Shown here piece by piece: positions 17,801 to 27,301 of a DNA stretch of 64,000 bases (within the stretch, counting starts at the first letter, position 1; each line of letters starts with the position of its first letter). The position numbers and the translations under genes are program-made. A model generated the notes under the pieces. It had not been told where the DNA came from. It saw nothing but the letters and a program-made list of their open reading frames with translations, and ran no database searches. This stretch comes from Pararhodonellum marinum (GTDB taxonomy: Bacteria; Bacteroidota; Bacteroidia; Cytophagales; Cyclobacteriaceae): the NCBI RefSeq assembly GCF_015354735.1, contig NZ_JACEFJ010000015.1:40957-104956 (forward strand), written 5' to 3'.

Positions 17801-18883
17801 ATGAACCAAACCAAAAATGCCATCAAAGTCCTCGTAGTAGGCTGTGGGAATATGGGAGCCTCCCATGCCCAAGCTTACCATAAGATGGAGGGATTTGAAA
17901 TCGTGGGAATCGTTTCCAGAGGAAAAAGCAAAGAAGTTTTAAACGATCAATTGGGTGGAGGATATCCATTGTTTGATGATTATGAAACAGCATTGGCCCA
18001 CAGTAATGCGGATGCTGTCTGCATTTCCACTTACCCTGACACCCATGAAGCCTTTGCCTTGAAGGCGCTTCAGCACGGCTGTCACGTGTTTATTGAAAAA
18101 CCCTTGGCAGATACCGTGGAAGGCTCCGAAAAGGTGGTGGCGGCTGCTGTAAAGGCCAATAAAAAATTGGTGGTGGGCTATATCCTAAGGCATCACCCAT
18201 CTTGGGAGAAGTTTGTAGAAATTGCCCATACTTTGGGCAAACCGCTTGTCATGCGCATGAACCTCAATCAGCAAAGCCATGGTGCGATGTGGGATACCCA
18301 TCGAAACCTGATGAAAAGCCTGAGTCCCATTGTGGACTGTGGGGTGCATTACATTGATGTAATGTGTCAGATGACCCGGTCAAAGCCACTGCGCGTAAGT
18401 GCGATAGGGGCAAGGCTAACCAATGACATCCCCGCAGACAATTACAATTATGGCCAGCTTCAGTTGACTTTTGAGGATGGATCGGTAGGTTGGTACGAGG
18501 CAGGATGGGGACCTATGATCAGTGAAACGGCTTTTTTCATCAAGGATGTTTTTGGTCCTAAAGGCGCTGTTTCCATTCTGGCCAAAGATGCCGGAGCCGC
18601 TGGAAAATCAGCTTCCGTGGATGACCATACCAAAACAGAATCCATCAAAGTCCACCACGCCAAAATCAACGACAAAAATGAATTTATCCATCAGGATGAA
18701 TGGATTGATATGAAGGATGAACCCGGGCATCAGGAGTTATGTGATCGGGAACAAGCCTTCTTTCTCAAAGCCATACAGGAAGAAATGGATCTGACAGACC
18801 ACCATCAGGATGCAGTGAACAGCCTGAGAATTGCTTTTGCCTGTGATGAGGCGGTGAGAACTGGAAAGACGGTGGAGTTGTAA
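17801..18883 (+). CDS. Gfo/Idh/MocA family NAD(P)-dependent oxidoreductase
   Basis: A 360-residue enzyme with an N-terminal Rossmann fold (VLVVGCGNMGASHAQAY, about 10-26) and the family's dinucleotide/substrate motif HVFIEKPLADT (EKP, about 97-107). A DCGVHYIDVM stretch in the C-terminal half carries the conserved histidine of many sugar or inositol dehydrogenases. Substrate likely a sugar, inositol or derivative, but not determinable here. It stands alone, with long spacers on both sides. The predicted start ATG 17801 gives a normal family N-terminus. Confidence 0.88.
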   Translation: MNQTKNAIKVLVVGCGNMGASHAQAYHKMEGFEIVGIVSRGKSKEVLNDQLGGGYPLFDDYETALAHSNADAVCISTYPDTHEAFALKALQHGCHVFIEKPLADTVEGSEKVVAAAVKANKKLVVGYILRHHPSWEKFVEIAHTLGKPLVMRMNLNQQSHGAMWDTHRNLMKSLSPIVDCGVHYIDVMCQMTRSKPLRVSAIGARLTNDIPADNYNYGQLQLTFEDGSVGWYEAGWGPMISETAFFIKDVFGPKGAVSILAKDAGAAGKSASVDDHTKTESIKVHHAKINDKNEFIHQDEWIDMKDEPGHQELCDREQAFFLKAIQEEMDLTDHHQDAVNSLRIAFACDEAVRTGKTVEL

Positions 18884-18970
18884 AAGGTAAGAGCCAGAAG
18901 CTGAAAGTAGGGATAAAACAGAAGAACAGAGAACAGAACTATAGAGCAATGGAAGAAAAGCTGGAAGCTC

Positions 18971-19230
18971 AAAGCTGAAAGTGGAGAAAAAGAATAAAAG
19001 AAAACAGGATATCAGAAAAAAAGCATCGAGCTCAAAGCTAAAAGTTTAGAATCAAGCACTCACTTGCCCATAGACTCTAAATCCCTATGAATACCTGATT
19101 AAAAGTCCCCCAAGTGGGGGATTTAGGGGGAAGAAAACCTGAAAGCTGAAAGTGGAGAAACCAGAATAACAGAAAACAGGATATCAGAAAAAAGCATCGA
19201 GCTCAAAGCTCAAAGTTTAGAATCAAGCAC
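18971..19230. repeat. Pair of ~90-bp direct repeats
   Basis: Copy one (18971-19059) and copy two (19142-19230) share AAAGCTGAAAGTGGAGAAA, AACAGGATATCAGAAAAA, GCATCGAGCTCAAAGCT and AAAGTTTAGAATCAAGCAC with few mismatches, offset 171 bp. No ORF runs through them. The segment between contains the palindromic piece AAGTCCCCCAAGTGGGGGATTT. Confidence 0.8.
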
Positions 19231-19250
19231 GCTGAACATGCTACCCCATT

Positions 19251-19360
19251 ATTTCATAATCCCGGAGGGATTAAATACCGAAGGTTTTTAGCCCCGGGTG
19301 ACAACCCGGGTAGAAGGATAGGTCAGTTAGAAATAAAACCCTGATAGGGTTTAACAGATA
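19251..19360. repeat. REP-like palindromic element
   Basis: Two adjacent hairpins, CCCGGGT-GACA-ACCCGGG (19293-19310) and AAACCCT-GAT-AGGGTTT (19336-19352), preceded by ATCCCGGAGGGATTAAAT. This arrangement is a type of dispersed palindromic repeat met in Bacteroidota intergenic DNA. No coding potential. Confidence 0.6.
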
Positions 19361-19392
19361 TTGATAATCGGGGAAGCGTCAATTCAGGACAA

Positions 19393-19427
19393 ATAAAAAC
19401 CGATGGTGATTGCCATCGGTTTTTATT
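19393..19427 (-). terminator. Intrinsic terminator of the BlaI/M56 operon
   Basis: AAAAACCGATGG-TGATTG-CCATCGGTTTTT hairpin with a T-run on the minus strand, just beyond the stop codon of the M56-TonB gene; likely bidirectional. Confidence 0.88.
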
Positions 19428-19443
19428 TTTGATCAGGATGCTT

Positions 19444-22428
19444 TTATTTTTTTAAGGTGATTTCCACCACGCCATTACTGCCCTTTTTACCATAGGCTTT
19501 AGTTGCGTTTTCTCCCTTTAAGACATTAATCGACTCAATGGTATCGGGAGAAATGGATTTCAGCTCAGCTTCTTTGATGATCTTTCCATCGACGACATAA
19601 AGTGGTTTTACGAAGCTCCCGTCCTTGTTGCTGATTTTAACCTCACCCTTTTGCAAATCGTCCGGAGTAATACTCTTTTCCGCATCGATGATTTGCACAT
19701 AATGGTCAGAAGGTTTGAATGATTTCACCGAACCATCTAAATCATACCCCTCTTTTAACTCTATAAGGATGACTCCGTCTTTTGCAGCATTTCCGTATAG
19801 GCTTAGGGCTCTACCTCCTTTGATGACCTCTATATGGTCAATATTATTTGGATCTATTTTCCCCAAATAATCCTCAGAAACCACCTGCCCGTCAATAACA
19901 AACAAAGGTTTTGGTTTCACACTATCCAATCCGGCCCAATTTCCCTCTGAAAATCCAGCATTCACTGGCTTCCCTATTTTATAGTTAGAACTTTGAAGCT
20001 CTAGATTGTTGGCAAATCCATAATACGTGGTGGCCGGTTGCACCTTTTCTTTTTGTATTTTATCTCCAAGTGTAGGGGGATCTCTATCTTTTTCAGCATT
20101 GCCATATCCAACCACCTTTACCTCATGCTGAGCCACGTTATGAATTTCCTGAAAGGCATGGCCATCAAGTTTAAAAGTAACCGCCAAAAGATCTGAAACC
20201 GGTTTGTTACCTTTTGGGGCATTCCAATTGGGCGCATTGGCCAGTTTGTCGAGCACCTCTTGATCCAAAATTTTTGAAACACCTGAAACGATTTGGTAAT
20301 TTTCTATTTTACCATCTTTGCCCAAATCAAGCTGAACCAGGACCGTCCCAGTTTCTATTTTTTCTCGTGCTTCTTGAGGATACTTCAGGCTCTTTCTGAG
20401 GTGATCGAAAAACTCCGGTGTGGGTTGAATCTGACCTGATGCCCGGTCAGCGATCTGCATCCATTCCGCAAATTTTTCAGTTGTGTTTTCTTTCTGAGGC
20501 AATTGAAACCGGACAGGTAAACGAATTCTCACAGCCACATCTCTGCCTCTCTGAGAACCTGGAGTCCATTTTGGGGAGCTTTGTACCACCCGCATGGCTT
20601 CTTCATCAGCGCCTCCGCCAATGCCTCTCAAAACACCCAAATCACCGATTTCTCCTGATTTCTCTACGACAAAAGTCAAGTAAACGGTTCCTTCTATGCC
20701 CATTTCTTTGGCTTTTTCAGGATACCTGAGATTTTCTTTGATAAATGCATTCCAGCCCTCCATACCTCCGGGAGGATTGGGCATATTTTCTACCACATCA
20801 TAGATTTCAACTGGCCTTCCACTTTGATCTACGGCGATCAGTTGTTTGCTGCCAGGCAATAGGGGATAGATGTTGCGGAAGGCACCCGCCATTTGGCTTT
20901 GTTCTGTAAATTCAAGTCTCATGCCAGCTAAGCCCCGTACTGCAACTCCATTTTTTTCCCCAGGTTTCCATTTAGGGGCTTCGGGATTCATGATCGCCGC
21001 TATGACTGCTTCATCCAATCCGCCTCCAAAACTTTTACGGATCATGGGGTCCAGGATATGGCCTTTCTCATCTACAATAAACTCAATTTCCACACGTCCA
21101 CCGATGCCCAGCGCATTTTCAAGATCTGGCTTTTGTACATTATTCGCAAAAAAGGTAAACCAAGCTTCTTCTCCTTCAAGCGGGGTGGGAAGCACTTCTA
21201 GATTTTCTTCAAAATCCCGTTTTCTATAACTTATTTCAGTAGAGGAATCCTTTCGAAGGGTTTCTATAAGTTCCCTTAATTTGAGGTATTCCTGTTCTGA
21301 ATCAATATTGCCGAATTCATATTCCAATTCCCCAAGCTGAGCGATCAGTTTCCCTTCCTTTAACGGGCCGATGTGTTCATAATGGGTTGGGTTTTTTAAT
21401 TTGCGGACTTTCATGCTCACATCAATGGAATCTTGAGCCATGATCAGCCTTTCTTTGAGCTCCATGGTTTGCTTTTCGGTATGATGGCCGAAAAGGTCTA
21501 TTGGATCTATTGTTTTCATAGAAACCAACACCAGCAGCATACCGGTCAGGGGGAGGACCATCAATAGTTTTCCCCAATTAATTTGGGCACGTTTTTTCAT
21601 CATCATGATTCTTTTTAAAGTAGTAGATCGGATAAAATAATTGCCAATAGGAAGATCTAGTCCTTTAAATGCTATTTTGATGATCAACTTTGGGTAACTT
21701 TCTTTGTTGTCTGTATGCCTTAAGACACTTTCATCAGCCATATACTCGTGCAGGTCCACCAAAGCGGCCCGCATCAGATGGATGGCGGGATTAAACCAAA
21801 AAATGATGCTTAAACCTTGGTAATATAGGATATCCCATGAATGTCTTTGTTTGATGTGTTCCAACTCATGTTGTAGGATGTGTTTTTGTTCAATGTCGCT
21901 TAGGGGCTCCGTATCGTCCCAAAAAAGCTTATCGAAATAAGTGAAAATCGGGGCCATCCCGTAAGTGGGGATGAGAAAATAATTTCCTTCCAACTTGAAT
22001 ACTGCCTGGTACCAACCCTTTTGTACCAGCATCCTCAACTGAAACAGCTGCCATATAAGCTGACTTAGGAGCAACAGCACCACAATACTGTATCCAAGCA
22101 GTAGATAATCCTTAAATTCCCAAAGTGTGGGCAGCTTTGTACTGCTTACTGTAACTTCCGGCAAGCCGAAAGTACCTACAATTTCCTCTACCTCTGTAGG
22201 TTCCAGAAAATTTTGATAAAAAGCAGTGTTTTCCAAAGAGATGGTAGGCTTATCAAAGCCTACCGGAATCTCTATCAATGGAAAACACAAAGCCAACAAT
22301 GGAGTGATCAATAAATAAAATCTGGTAAAGTGAAAGGCTTTTTCACCTCTCAAAAACACCCAATATATTCCAAAAAAGAATAAAAGGCAGAATGTACTCT
22401 CCCAGATATAATTTATTAATCCCCCCAT
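19444..22428 (-). CDS. M56-family (BlaR1-like) metallopeptidase fused to TonB C-terminal and plug-like domains
   Basis: A 994-residue membrane protein. The N-terminal third is a BlaR1/MecR1-type M56 peptidase with about four membrane helices and the zinc motif HELEH (187-191). A fourth helix (about 290-310) leads to a periplasmic region with three TonB-C-like domains (EIEFIVDEKGHILDPMIRKS, VYLTFVVEKSGEIGDLGVLR, VLVQLDLGKDGKIENYQIVS). It ends with two receptor-plug-like segments (PLFVIDGQVV...GRALSLYGNAAKDGVI and PLYVVDGKII...ENATKAYGKKGSNGVV). The gene lies 5 bp after a BlaI-type repressor, so a signal-proteolysis switch is expected; the inducer is unknown and a beta-lactam link should not be assumed. 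Confidence 0.85.
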   Translation of the reverse strand: MGGLINYIWESTFCLLFFFGIYWVFLRGEKAFHFTRFYLLITPLLALCFPLIEIPVGFDKPTISLENTAFYQNFLEPTEVEEIVGTFGLPEVTVSSTKLPTLWEFKDYLLLGYSIVVLLLLSQLIWQLFQLRMLVQKGWYQAVFKLEGNYFLIPTYGMAPIFTYFDKLFWDDTEPLSDIEQKHILQHELEHIKQRHSWDILYYQGLSIIFWFNPAIHLMRAALVDLHEYMADESVLRHTDNKESYPKLIIKIAFKGLDLPIGNYFIRSTTLKRIMMMKKRAQINWGKLLMVLPLTGMLLVLVSMKTIDPIDLFGHHTEKQTMELKERLIMAQDSIDVSMKVRKLKNPTHYEHIGPLKEGKLIAQLGELEYEFGNIDSEQEYLKLRELIETLRKDSSTEISYRKRDFEENLEVLPTPLEGEEAWFTFFANNVQKPDLENALGIGGRVEIEFIVDEKGHILDPMIRKSFGGGLDEAVIAAIMNPEAPKWKPGEKNGVAVRGLAGMRLEFTEQSQMAGAFRNIYPLLPGSKQLIAVDQSGRPVEIYDVVENMPNPPGGMEGWNAFIKENLRYPEKAKEMGIEGTVYLTFVVEKSGEIGDLGVLRGIGGGADEEAMRVVQSSPKWTPGSQRGRDVAVRIRLPVRFQLPQKENTTEKFAEWMQIADRASGQIQPTPEFFDHLRKSLKYPQEAREKIETGTVLVQLDLGKDGKIENYQIVSGVSKILDQEVLDKLANAPNWNAPKGNKPVSDLLAVTFKLDGHAFQEIHNVAQHEVKVVGYGNAEKDRDPPTLGDKIQKEKVQPATTYYGFANNLELQSSNYKIGKPVNAGFSEGNWAGLDSVKPKPLFVIDGQVVSEDYLGKIDPNNIDHIEVIKGGRALSLYGNAAKDGVILIELKEGYDLDGSVKSFKPSDHYVQIIDAEKSITPDDLQKGEVKISNKDGSFVKPLYVVDGKIIKEAELKSISPDTIESINVLKGENATKAYGKKGSNGVVEITLKK

Positions 22429-22433
22429 CTATG

Positions 22434-22802
22434 CTAACTTTTTTTCACTTCCTCTTTTACCTCAGCCATTAATTTGTCCAGCTCTTTGATATTAAGGTTT
22501 TTGTCTTTCGCAAAGAAAGAGGTCAGCCTTGTAAAGGAGCCACCGAAATATCCTGTAAGGAGGTTTTTGATTGAAAAGCTTCTGTATTCGTCCTTGCTTA
22601 CGATCGGATAATACTCATGGGACTTGCCATAAGCAGTATGTTTGACGAAGCCTTTCCGCTCTAGAATCCGGATGATGGTGGAGACGGTGTTATAAGCCGG
22701 TTTGGGCTCATTCATTTTCGCTAGGATATCTTTGACAAAACCTTTCTCGATATCCCACAGGATTTGCATTACTTGCTCTTCCGCACGTGTGAGTTCTCTC
22801 AT
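22434..22802 (-). CDS. BlaI/MecI/CopY family transcriptional repressor
   Basis: A 122-residue winged-helix repressor: LTRAEEQVMQILWDIEKGFV at the N-terminus, and the recognition region PAYNTVSTIIRILERKGFVKH followed by the wing HTAYGKSHEYYPIVSKDEY. It is first in a two-gene operon with the M56-TonB protein, which would cleave or inactivate it on signal. It probably represses its own operon from the AT-rich DNA upstream. Confidence 0.92.
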   Translation of the reverse strand: MRELTRAEEQVMQILWDIEKGFVKDILAKMNEPKPAYNTVSTIIRILERKGFVKHTAYGKSHEYYPIVSKDEYRSFSIKNLLTGYFGGSFTRLTSFFAKDKNLNIKELDKLMAEVKEEVKKS

Positions 22803-22898
22803 AAATTAATAATTTAGATAAAATGTAAGTGTAAAATTTACCTGAACTTAACCATTTAGTTTTTTAATTTCAAGCTTTAGGCTAAATCTTTCTATTGA

Positions 22899-22906
22899 CA
22901 AAAGTA
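22899..22906 (-). promoter_or_regulatory. Possible -7 box of the BlaI/M56 operon
   Basis: Minus-strand TACTTTTG fits TAnnTTTG about 95 bp upstream of the repressor start. The stretch between it and the gene contains an imperfect dyad GTAAGTGTAAAATTTAC (22825-22841) that could be the BlaI operator. No convincing -33 element. Confidence 0.3.
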
Positions 22907-23104
22907 AATTTATAAATAAAAATATAGTTGAACAAATTATTCCTTAGTTTATTTTAATTTATTAGGTGAAGGAACAGCTTAAAAATGTAGTATTAGTCTA
23001 TTTTTTTTTTGAACAAAAGTTAGTTTAAATTATTTTTATTGATGGATTTGATGTTATTTTTTATTGGACCCTATTGGAGCTTAAGCAGCTGAGTGAAAAA
23101 AAGG
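22907..23104. other. AT-rich spacer between desaturase and BlaI genes
   Basis: Together with the promoter stretch this makes a 338-base gap. Nothing coding is visible; long A/T homopolymer tracts dominate. Confidence 0.4.
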
Positions 23105-23140
23105 CAAAAAAAAACCACCCGGTGGGTGGAAAAAAAAATT
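23105..23140 (-). terminator. Intrinsic terminator of the desaturase gene
   Basis: CCACCC-GG-TGGGTGG stem flanked by long A and T tracts; on the minus strand it ends in a run of nine T. It lies immediately after the desaturase stop codon. Confidence 0.88.
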
Positions 23141-23890
23141 TCAGGCAGTCCTCAATTTTATGATGCGTGAGGCATGCAAAAGCTTTATAATGGGGTAGGT
23201 GGGATCAAACTCATACCATTTGACTGCAAAGTTCGGACGGTTAGGGAGTCTGTGGTGGTTGTTCTGAAAGAGCTCTCCGAGCATCAACACATCAAGCAGA
23301 AGACTGTTTTTAGATTTGTCATTGTTGTCAAAATTGGCATAACCATATTTATGTCCACTCCAATTGACTATGGCACCGTGGATGGGTCCCATGAGGAAAT
23401 GTAAGGGCAAGAGGAAATACATCCACCAATGGGTTCCTGCCAACTCAAATACAGAGATGCTCAACACGTAGATCAACACATAAAACAAACCCCAGCCCAC
23501 TCTGACCATCATGGAATCTGCAAATAGATCAAATTTTTTCCAATCGGGAATGTCTTTCGAAAATCTTTCCTCAGGTTTTAACCTGAAGCTGAAATAATCA
23601 TTGTAAATGTTTTTCGTCTTCCACATCATGGTGAAAAGGTTCTCCGTATGGTGTGGACTGTGTGGATCCTTAGGTGTATCGCTGTAGGCATGGTGCATAC
23701 GGTGCAGCACCGCATAAGCCCTCGGAGACAAATAGGAGCTCCCCTGACAAAGCCAAGTGAACAAATAAAAGAACTTTTCCCAGAATTTGTTCATGACAAA
23801 CATCTGATGGGCCGCATAGCGGTGCAAGAAGAAACTTTGGCAAAACAGCGAGAAGTACCAATGAAGGAGAAGAATGACAATTAAAATCAC
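23141..23890 (-). CDS. Membrane fatty-acid (acyl-CoA/acyl-lipid) desaturase
   Basis: A 249-residue di-iron membrane desaturase with the three histidine boxes in order: HRYAAH (23-28), HRMHH (64-68) and QNNHH near residue 210. Two to four membrane helices between them. It introduces a double bond into acyl chains using O2, which adjusts membrane fluidity. It is short compared with eukaryotic delta-9 enzymes but normal for bacterial members. Monocistronic, with its own terminator. Confidence 0.9.
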   Translation of the reverse strand: MILIVILLLHWYFSLFCQSFFLHRYAAHQMFVMNKFWEKFFYLFTWLCQGSSYLSPRAYAVLHRMHHAYSDTPKDPHSPHHTENLFTMMWKTKNIYNDYFSFRLKPEERFSKDIPDWKKFDLFADSMMVRVGWGLFYVLIYVLSISVFELAGTHWWMYFLLPLHFLMGPIHGAIVNWSGHKYGYANFDNNDKSKNSLLLDVLMLGELFQNNHHRLPNRPNFAVKWYEFDPTYPIIKLLHASRIIKLRTA

Positions 23891-24053
23891 TGATAATTAA
23901 ATTAGATGAATAATGCTTACAAATATACCCCCAATATCCCATATTTGTAACGTAAAGGCAGTTTTTTTGAGGAAACTGACAAAAATCAGCTTGTTTGACA
24001 GTTTTATACCCAATTACATCCCGTTCCTTATTTTATAGACCCAATTGCAAGAA

Positions 24054-25688
24054 TTATTGCGTCCCTGGACCTTTTACAAACCTGCCCGGAAAGTTTCCGG
24101 TGTGTTCTCCATTATTGAGCACCTGTTGGCCATTAACAAAAACATGAATGATGCCCTCTGCATATTGATGGGGTTGCTCAAAAGTGGCCTTATCCCTGAC
24201 TTTTTCAGGATCGAAAACCACCAAATCTGCAAAGTAACCTGCTTTTAACAGCCCCCTTTTTTTGATTTTGAGGGTTTGGGCCGGAAAAGAAGATAGCCTT
24301 CTTACAGCCTCCTCAAGTGAAAGCAACTTTTTTTCCCTGCTGTACAAACCCAGAACCCTTGCAAAAGAACCGTAGGCGCGTGGATGAGTGCTTTGGTTCA
24401 AAAACACGCCTTCATTCGTGTAACTGCCCGCATCCGAGCAAAAACTCACCCATGGTTGCTGGATGATTTTCTCCACGTTTTCTTCTGACATAGAAAAATA
24501 GACTACCTGAATCCTGCTCTGATCTTCCAGCATCAAATCTATCATGGTTTGGGCTGGGGATTTAGCTTGAGTTTCAGCAACCTCCGCCAAGTTCTTCCCT
24601 ATGTATTTGCGCAGGTCAGGGTTTTTGAACCCTACAAAATGAATTTTATCCGGACCATGACCGAATTTGATCTCTTCTAAAATTTTAGATTGTTCCTCGG
24701 GATCGGCAAGACGTCCTAACAAAGCTTCCACTCCTCCCTCCCTTGCCCATTCGGGCATTTGGGTATGCAAACCTGTCGAACTGGCCGGGTAGGTGTACAT
24801 GTCGGCAGTGATGGGAAGTCCTGCTTCCCTTGCCGCATTGACCATGGCAATGGCGGAGTCCATCTTACCCCAGTTTTCTTCTCCCGATGCCTTAAGGTGG
24901 TAGATTTGAGCCGGAATCTTTGCTGTCTGACCAATGGTAATCAGTTCAGCAATTGATTCGAGAAGTTTGGAGCCTTCATTTCTGATATGGGAAATGTACA
25001 TTCCGCCGTGTTGGGCAGCTACTTTGGACAGTTCGATCAATTCCTCCGTGTCGGCATAGCGGCTGGGTTCATAGAGAAGAGAGGAGGAGAGTCCCACTGC
25101 GCCTGCCTTCATTTCAGCTTCCAGCAGTTTTTTCATTTGTGCCATTTCTTCCGGGGTGGCCTTTCTGTTTTCCATCCCTATGACATGCCTCCTCAAGGTG
25201 CCATTTCCAACAAATGAGGCCACGTTGGTAGAGACCCCTTTATTTTCAAGATGCTGCAGGTATTCACCCAATGTGGTCCAGGTGATGTCATATTGAATGT
25301 CCCCTTGCCCCTCCAGCATTTCTTTTTTCATGTCTTCACTCAAAGGGCCCATTGAGGTACCTTCACCCAAAACTTCCAAGGTAACACCCTGTCTCAGGTC
25401 ACTTTGGGATCTGCCGTCCTCCAAAAGGCTCACATTGGCCCAACTGAGCATGTTGATGAACCCTGGCGTCAAAACCAAGCCGTTCAAGTCAAGGTCGACT
25501 TTGCCTTTTTTACCTTTCAAATTTCCCACAAAAGCAATGGTATCCGCATTAACCGCCAAATCACCACGGAATGAAGGTTCTCCGGTTCCATCAATGATGG
25601 TGGCATTTCTCAAAACCAAGTCGTAAGATTCGGTAGACTGGCATCCTGCTGCCAGCAGGAGCAGAAAAACAAGCTTCAATGTTTTCAT
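24054..25688 (-). CDS. D-aminoacylase-like amidohydrolase lipoprotein (metal site altered)
   Basis: A 544-residue protein with a lipoprotein signal (LLLAAGC, Cys16) followed by an amidohydrolase fold of the N-acyl-D-amino-acid deacylase type (DLVLRNATIIDGTGEP, LTPGFINML, GAVGLSSSLLYEPSRYADTEEL, YISHIRNEG, FCSDAGSY, KKRGLLKAGYFADLVVFDP). The histidines in YISHIR and IYHLKASG and the aspartate in FCSDAG match known metal-site positions. The usual HxH after the first strand (PGFIDxHxH) is replaced by PGFINMLSWA, and the usual cysteine region reads LEVLGEGTSMG. It may be a one-metal hydrolase or have a different substrate. Confidence 0.82.
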   Translation of the reverse strand: MKTLKLVFLLLLAAGCQSTESYDLVLRNATIIDGTGEPSFRGDLAVNADTIAFVGNLKGKKGKVDLDLNGLVLTPGFINMLSWANVSLLEDGRSQSDLRQGVTLEVLGEGTSMGPLSEDMKKEMLEGQGDIQYDITWTTLGEYLQHLENKGVSTNVASFVGNGTLRRHVIGMENRKATPEEMAQMKKLLEAEMKAGAVGLSSSLLYEPSRYADTEELIELSKVAAQHGGMYISHIRNEGSKLLESIAELITIGQTAKIPAQIYHLKASGEENWGKMDSAIAMVNAAREAGLPITADMYTYPASSTGLHTQMPEWAREGGVEALLGRLADPEEQSKILEEIKFGHGPDKIHFVGFKNPDLRKYIGKNLAEVAETQAKSPAQTMIDLMLEDQSRIQVVYFSMSEENVEKIIQQPWVSFCSDAGSYTNEGVFLNQSTHPRAYGSFARVLGLYSREKKLLSLEEAVRRLSSFPAQTLKIKKRGLLKAGYFADLVVFDPEKVRDKATFEQPHQYAEGIIHVFVNGQQVLNNGEHTGNFPGRFVKGPGTQ

Positions 25689-25803
25689 GTGGCGGTTGTT
25701 CTATTGAAAGGTAACCCTAAGATATTCAAGCAAACCCAACAAATAAAAATTTATGTCCTTTAACTTGTCGGAAAGCAGGGCTTACGTTTTTGGAGAGGCT
25801 TTT

Positions 25804-26811
25804 TTATGCGGGTATTAACAAGCTCATTTTCGCTTGAATTTTCGCCTTAAGTTTATTAAAAAACTGGCTGCGGTCTTTTTCGCCTACAGAACTGATCATG
25901 GTGGATTTCTTCATCAGGTTGTCCAAGCTGTTGAACATGGCATCGTTGAATCTGCTGTCGGTAGAGCCTATAAAATACATCACACTATGGTTGAGATAGG
26001 TGATCCTAATGTTATCTATTTCAGCCATGAATGTATTGTCTCCCATGATAAATTCATTGACAAATAAGCGGTAACTTTCATGATCAGGTTCAATCGGTTT
26101 ATTGGGAACAAACTTCTTCCCTGTCTCAGCCTGTTTTTCCAGATGATTGACCAATTCGAGCATTTGGGAATACAGCAGCCTGACGTCCTCAGGATTACTC
26201 ATCAGCCCCATTTTGTGGTAAAGGTCTATTTGTGTGATGGTGGTATTGATACTTTCCTCATTCCAAATTTCTGTAGATGGAATCCGGTTGTACAGGTAAA
26301 GGATTTTTCTCAGCAAATCGTTGAATTCGTCAAACCGGTTGATCCTCGAATCAAAACTTTGTCCTTTAAGATTTTCATAATGAAGGATGGATTTCATCCA
26401 AAAGAAAAACTTGAAACTCGTCAGTTCCTTGAAGTAGAAATGATAAAATGGAGGAATATCCTTCATCAAAAAGTAGATGTGCTTGTGTTTATGGCTGTAG
26501 ACCAATTCCAATTGCTTGTGGACATCTTCCAACCATGCCCCGAACCGATTATCCGAATAGTCATTCAATTTGCCGTGAAAGACAATGGCATCGGTTTGCA
26601 GGTTCAACAACTGATCCAAAGAGATTCTAAAATGCTGACTGATTTTTTTGATCTCATCCAGGTTGATGACCTTTTCGCCTCGGATTCTTCTGTAAGCACT
26701 ATCCGTACTGATTTCCAGCAAATCAGAAATCTCGTCAACCAGCGATTTATAGGATGGAAGCAAGGATTTAAGGTGTTGGAAAAAGCGATGTTGAAAGTCA
26801 TGGGAATTCAT
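25804..26811 (-). CDS. Helix-turn-helix regulator with long unrecognised C-terminal domain
   Basis: A 335-residue protein. Residues about 20-75 look like an XRE/BetR-type helix-turn-helix (DEISDLLEISTDSAYRRIRG ... NLDEIKKISQHFRISLDQLL). The remaining ~260 residues are alpha-helical and rich in aromatic and charged residues, without a motif I can name; similar architectures occur in Bacteroidota as uncharacterised regulators. Monocistronic, divergent from nothing obvious; a long spacer lies upstream. Confidence 0.7.
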   Translation of the reverse strand: MNSHDFQHRFFQHLKSLLPSYKSLVDEISDLLEISTDSAYRRIRGEKVINLDEIKKISQHFRISLDQLLNLQTDAIVFHGKLNDYSDNRFGAWLEDVHKQLELVYSHKHKHIYFLMKDIPPFYHFYFKELTSFKFFFWMKSILHYENLKGQSFDSRINRFDEFNDLLRKILYLYNRIPSTEIWNEESINTTITQIDLYHKMGLMSNPEDVRLLYSQMLELVNHLEKQAETGKKFVPNKPIEPDHESYRLFVNEFIMGDNTFMAEIDNIRITYLNHSVMYFIGSTDSRFNDAMFNSLDNLMKKSTMISSVGEKDRSQFFNKLKAKIQAKMSLLIPA

Positions 26812-27300
26812 AGGCCTAAGTCGAAATGGTGGATAACAATTTCTTATGATCTCCTAATGGGAATTCGTTTGCCCTTTGCTCAAAAGACTCAACCACCTTA
26901 TCCCATACCTGTATCTTTATCGAATTCCATAGGTTGGATGTATCTCCATAAAATTTATAAAAGTCTTATATTTACAAATAAAACTCCGAAAATTTTCTTT
27001 GTACATAATAATATTAGGAATTTTGGCCGAATTTTCCAAATTTCTTTGATATGATTTTTCTTTTGACAGATAGTAATTTTTTACCAAGATTTGTTTGCAC
27101 AAATTATGGATAAAATGCATTATGGTGGCTTTAACCAAGAAGCAAAATCCTGCCATTAAAAGCGTTAATAAATCTGTTGAGAATTGAATTTGACTGAAGA
27201 AAGAAAGACATAAAATGTTCTGGTTCGAAATCATGCAAGGCTTGTTATTCTCCTAGGTTTATTTCTTGATTATTTATGGATTAATAGTAATTTTAGGCCA
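26812..27300. other. Intergenic region, nothing recognised
   Basis: About 490 AT-rich bases between the HTH regulator and the fluoride riboswitch. Antisense and short ORFs here do not look real. Promoters for both flanking transcripts are expected. Confidence 0.4.
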
Positions 27301-27301
27301 A

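Noticed and set aside
26080..27054. 324-residue forward ORF
   Set aside because: Antisense to the helix-turn-helix regulator, whose frame has a credible DNA-binding domain; the forward frame has no motif.
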